NCBI RefSeq assembly: GCF_002158905.1 | Contig: NZ_CP021431.1 | Coordinates: forward strand, 3,736,001-3,800,000 | Reading direction: 5' to 3' | DNA from: Yoonia vestfoldensis | GTDB lineage: Bacteria > Pseudomonadota > Alphaproteobacteria > Rhodobacterales > Rhodobacteraceae | Length of the DNA: 64,000 bases | Shown here: in pieces, positions 61,738 to 64,000 of the stretch | Position numbering within the stretch: position 1 is the stretch's first letter | How the letters are laid out: each line of letters opens with the position of its first letter | Position numbers and translations under genes: made by a program | Notes under the pieces: generated by a model | The model's input: only the letters and a program-made list of their open reading frames with translations | What the model was told of the DNA's origin: nothing | Database searches by the model: none

Positions 61738-62859
61738 ATGGTTAAGAAGCGCTCCGTCTTCGATATCAATTTTGAACCCGAAGACAATGAAGAGTTCCCC
61801 GCGGGGAACCCGTCACCGATGGAAACAAAATCTTCCAACGTGCAAGGCCATCCGTTTCAAAACCGCGAAGCCGTTCCTGCGCGACGTGGGCCGATGGCCA
61901 GTGCGATTGCAGAGACCGCCGATGCAACGGCTGAGCGTGCTTCGGCAGAGGCAGCGATCCGCGCGGAAAACGATGCTTTGGCGCATGAACATGTGCGTCT
62001 GAAAAAGCTGGGGTTGATTACCGATCTGATCAAAACCTCTGATGTGCTGATGACAAAGCTGACGCGCGACAGGTCCGCCAATGCTGATCCTGATCTGGCA
62101 GAACTGAAGGAATCGATCAAATCGGTCGGCCTGTCGAACCCGATCCGTGTTGAACAGACCGCCGATGGTTTCGAGCTTATTCAGGGGTATAGACGCCTGA
62201 CGGCTTTTATCCAATTGGCAGAGGAAACCGGCGATCCACGGTATACGCGGATCCCGGCAGCGATGGTTCCCCGCGGGGAACCGCTGGTCACATTGTATCG
62301 CAAGATGGTCGACGAAAACCTGATCCGCAAAGATCTGTCATTTGGTGAAATGGCCCAGCTCGCGCTGTCCTATGCGCGGGATGAGGGCGTGTCATCGGGT
62401 GATGCTGTATCAACGCTTTATGCCTCTGCGCTCAAGCAGAAGCGCACCTACATCCGGCAATTCGCCCGCGTTCTTGAAGCGTTGGATGGTGCGGTGCGTC
62501 ACCCCGAAGCGATACCGCGCGCCTTGGGTCTGGACCTTTACAAGATGATCGAGGTAGAGCCGGACCGCAGGACAAGCATCATCGCGGCGTTGCGTGAACT
62601 GCCTGATCGGGATGCGGATAAAGAAGTGCAAATGTTGCGCGACAGCTTTGCTGCCCTCAAAAAGCCAAGACGACAGATGCCCCCTAAAACGGTCTCCAAG
62701 ACCTCGCTCCGGCTGGGTCGCCCCGAAGGCGAGGTACGTGTGACTGCGTCGGACGGCAAGATCGAGCTACGACTGAACAGGGATTTTTCTGCAATCTCTC
62801 GGTCAAGACTTCAGGAAGGGATTGAGGCGCTTTTGACGTCATTGGACAAGGACTCCTAG
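61738..62859 (+). CDS. repB: Plasmid partitioning protein RepB (ParB-type)
   Basis: A 373-residue centromere-binding protein. An N-terminal ~95-residue region (disordered, with the FDINFEPEDNEEFPAGNPSP start) is followed by the ParB nuclease-like fold with DLAELKESIKSVGLSNPIRVEQTADGFELIQGYRRLTAF, the NLIRKDLSFGEMAQLAL helix-turn-helix region (about 200-230), and a C-terminal basic part. Two parS-type palindromes lie within its coding sequence. It is translated directly after repA (three-base gap) and is probably coupled to it. Confidence 0.93.
   Translation: MVKKRSVFDINFEPEDNEEFPAGNPSPMETKSSNVQGHPFQNREAVPARRGPMASAIAETADATAERASAEAAIRAENDALAHEHVRLKKLGLITDLIKTSDVLMTKLTRDRSANADPDLAELKESIKSVGLSNPIRVEQTADGFELIQGYRRLTAFIQLAEETGDPRYTRIPAAMVPRGEPLVTLYRKMVDENLIRKDLSFGEMAQLALSYARDEGVSSGDAVSTLYASALKQKRTYIRQFARVLEALDGAVRHPEAIPRALGLDLYKMIEVEPDRRTSIIAALRELPDRDADKEVQMLRDSFAALKKPRRQMPPKTVSKTSLRLGRPEGEVRVTASDGKIELRLNRDFSAISRSRLQEGIEALLTSLDKDS
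61794..61809. promoter_or_regulatory. parS-type palindrome 2 (inside repB)
   Basis: The same GTTCCCCGCGGGGAAC 16-mer as at 60384, here 56 bases into repB, encoding part of the FPAGNP segment. Being identical to the upstream site outside the gene, it is likely a functional binding site and not a chance result of coding. Confidence 0.75.
62266..62281. promoter_or_regulatory. parS-type palindrome 3 (inside repB)
   Basis: A third GTTCCCCGCGGGGAAC, with the same G/C extension (62265-62282), in the middle of repB where it encodes VPRGEP. Confidence 0.75.
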
Positions 62860-62933
62860 GGCTCTGGCGGGCTTGGGGCAGGGTAGGGGCGTTGTGCGTC
62901 TTCTTGACTCCGTCACCTTCACGCTTTAAATGT

Positions 62934-62953
62934 CTAGCTAGATAGCTAGCTAG
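62934..62953 (+). promoter_or_regulatory. Repeated CTAGCTAG operator before the Phd-PIN operon
   Basis: CTAGCTAG occurs at 62934-62941 and again at 62946-62953, separated by ATAG, so the two palindromes are 12 bases apart centre to centre. The second ends 10 bases before ATG 62964. This resembles an antitoxin autoregulatory site. Confidence 0.55.
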
Positions 62954-62963
62954 GATGACGCTC

Positions 62964-63206
62964 ATGTGGACCGTTCAGGATGCGAAGAACAAGTTCAGTG
63001 CGGTGGTTGATGCCGCGTTGGCAGGGACCCCGCAAGAGGTGACGCGCCGTGGCAAGCCTGCGGTTGTTGTGCTGTCTGCCGATGAATATCATAGACTTGT
63101 TGAAGGGGCTGTGAAGGCGCGGGGAAGCTTTGCAGAGCATTTGATGGCATTTCCCGGGGGCGATTTCCCACGGGCATCTGCCACCCTGCGTGATGTAAGC
63201 TTTTGA
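62964..63206 (+). CDS. Phd/YefM-type antitoxin (second system)
   Basis: An 80-residue antitoxin with a Phd/YefM fold: VQDAKNKFSAVVDAALAGTPQEVTRRGKPAVVVLSADEYHRLV. The tail (GSFAEHLMAFPGGDF) would bind the toxin. ATG 62964 has AGGA upstream; ATG 62955 would add three residues. The stop overlaps the PIN toxin start by one base (TGATG). The CTAGCTAG repeats lie directly before the gene. Confidence 0.9.
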   Translation: MWTVQDAKNKFSAVVDAALAGTPQEVTRRGKPAVVVLSADEYHRLVEGAVKARGSFAEHLMAFPGGDFPRASATLRDVSF

Positions 63207-63607
63207 TGTACATACTCGACACGAACGTCATCTCGGCCGTGCGTCGTCCGGACCGCGCACCCAAGGTAGCCGCCTGGTTGCGAGGCAAGGCAGAACAGGA
63301 CCTCTTCCTGAGTGTTGTGACATTGGGCGAAATTGAGCGTGGCATTCGCCAGCAGGAAGCCCGGGACCCCGGGTTTGCGCAGGATCTTCGGTCTTGGCTT
63401 GATCAGACTATCATGCTGTTCTCGGATCGGTTGCTTTCTTTCCAGGCCGAGGATGCCCGCATCTGGGGCCGGCTTTCGGCCGAGATAGGTCACACTGGCG
63501 CGGATCTAATGATTGCTGCGTCGGCGCTACGCCACGGCGCGATTGTTGTTACGGGGAATGTGAGTGACTTTGCGCCAACAGGGGCTGCGGTCGAAGATCC
63601 GTTCTGA
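63206..63607 (+). CDS. PIN domain toxin (VapC/FitB-like)
   Basis: A 133-residue PIN-domain ribonuclease. The acidic metal residues are visible: Asp5 in ILDTNVISAV, Glu in TLGEIERGI, and the Asp pair in GADLMIAASAL and VTGNVSDFAP. The FitB-type LDTNVISAVRRP start is typical. It is translated with the antitoxin gene upstream. ATG 63206 is the start; the TTG one codon earlier is not needed. Target RNA is unknown. Confidence 0.93.
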   Translation: MYILDTNVISAVRRPDRAPKVAAWLRGKAEQDLFLSVVTLGEIERGIRQQEARDPGFAQDLRSWLDQTIMLFSDRLLSFQAEDARIWGRLSAEIGHTGADLMIAASALRHGAIVVTGNVSDFAPTGAAVEDPF

Positions 63608-63642
63608 AAGCAAGATGCCATTCGATAGGGCAGGGAGGGGTC

Positions 63643-64000
63643 TTACAGTCCCGCGGCCTTTGTCAGGTTCACGCGGAACCTGTCGCGCCTGCGCTGATAG
63701 CGGCGGGTCATTTCGGCGCTGGCATGGCCCAGCTGCTTTTGAACGTAGCGTTCGTCGACCTCAGCAGAGCTTGCCAGACCGGCGCGCAAGCTGTGCCCGG
63801 AAAACAGTGCAAGGCGGTCCTTCTCGGGCAGCTCGGATCGGATGCCTGCGTCTACGACTGTGCGCTTAATGAGCCGCGCAACGTGCTTATCATTCAGGCG
63901 CGTTTCGGATGCCCTTTTGCCGTCGCGCGAGGTGCCGACGAAGATCGGACCAAAGTCGATCTTTGCGAAGTGCAGCCATCGTTCGAGGGCATGAACGGGG
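63643..64000 (-). CDS. Tyrosine recombinase, C-terminal part
   Basis: The gene enters from the right edge; about 118 C-terminal codons are seen. The catalytic His-xx-Arg is in FSGHSLRAGLASSA, a later His in KQLGHASAEMTRRY, and the nucleophile Tyr in RRYQRRRDRF. The sequence is unlike the IS91-associated recombinase at 56406. It may be a plasmid resolvase or an integrase of the inserted replicon. The N-terminus and the active-site first Arg are outside the window. Confidence 0.88.
   Translation of the reverse strand, partial: PVHALERWLHFAKIDFGPIFVGTSRDGKRASETRLNDKHVARLIKRTVVDAGIRSELPEKDRLALFSGHSLRAGLASSAEVDERYVQKQLGHASAEMTRRYQRRRDRFRVNLTKAAGL

Noticed and set aside
1..64000. tRNA, rRNA or riboswitch genes
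   Set aside because: No cloverleaf-like stretch, rRNA segment or known leader structure was recognised by eye; a covariance-model search would be needed to exclude small RNAs.

Overview
The window comes from a GC-rich alphaproteobacterium, most likely a Rhodobacterales (Rhodobacter/roseobacter group). The signs are the RpoE-ChrR pair with its divergent FAD oxidoreductase / DUF1365 / GPH-type transporter / DUF3833 / SDR operon, the rsmB-heparinase-purH-lspA-M16 cluster, RTX proteins, TRAP-like Tct transport, and a DnaA-like plasmid replicon. Genus cannot be fixed from the sequence alone.

Layout. 1-355: 5' part of an RTX calcium-binding protein. 458-2782: haloacetate-dehalogenase-like hydrolase, DUF1643 protein and truB. 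2889-5301: three translationally coupled genes (retropepsin-like protease, RimK-type ligase, M14-type deacylase). 5453-7495: recQ. 7645-10441: exported protein, histidine phosphatase, saccharopine dehydrogenase, DUF3775. 10517-16537: the RpoE/ChrR singlet-oxygen stress locus. 16552-22592: rmuC, mutL, an M16 protease pair and a small lipoprotein. 22645-28039: lspA, purH, heparinase-like protein, rsmB, DUF1674. 28158-32772: capsule export lipoprotein, large RTX protein, phosphohexomutase. 32765-38925: AI-2E-family permease, then a TetR regulator divergent from an RND pump. 39022-44390: L,D-transpeptidase, a polar amino-acid ABC transporter and a PQQ sugar dehydrogenase. 44529-50906: a two-component system whose kinase is fused to a periplasmic binding protein, followed by tctCBA. 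51018-54521: DUF418, galE and a 5'-truncated manC.

At 54522 a complete IS6-family element cuts manC and marks an abrupt change. To its right lie a broken IS91-type element with a tyrosine recombinase, two toxin-antitoxin systems, a ParB-like gene fragment, a DnaA-like replication initiator, repA/repB partition genes with three parS-type palindromes, and the end of another tyrosine recombinase. This is a plasmid backbone. The IS6 copy has no target duplication, so the best reading is an IS6-mediated cointegrate: a plasmid fused into the chromosome inside manC.

The most interesting points are the IS6 chromosome-plasmid junction, the histidine kinase/solute-binding-protein fusion with a 15-bp tandem duplication at its joint, the parS sites inside repB, and several clear operator-like repeats (11-bp phased TGACA boxes before tctC, a duplicated 17-bp site between the TetR and RND genes, and palindromes before both toxin-antitoxin operons).
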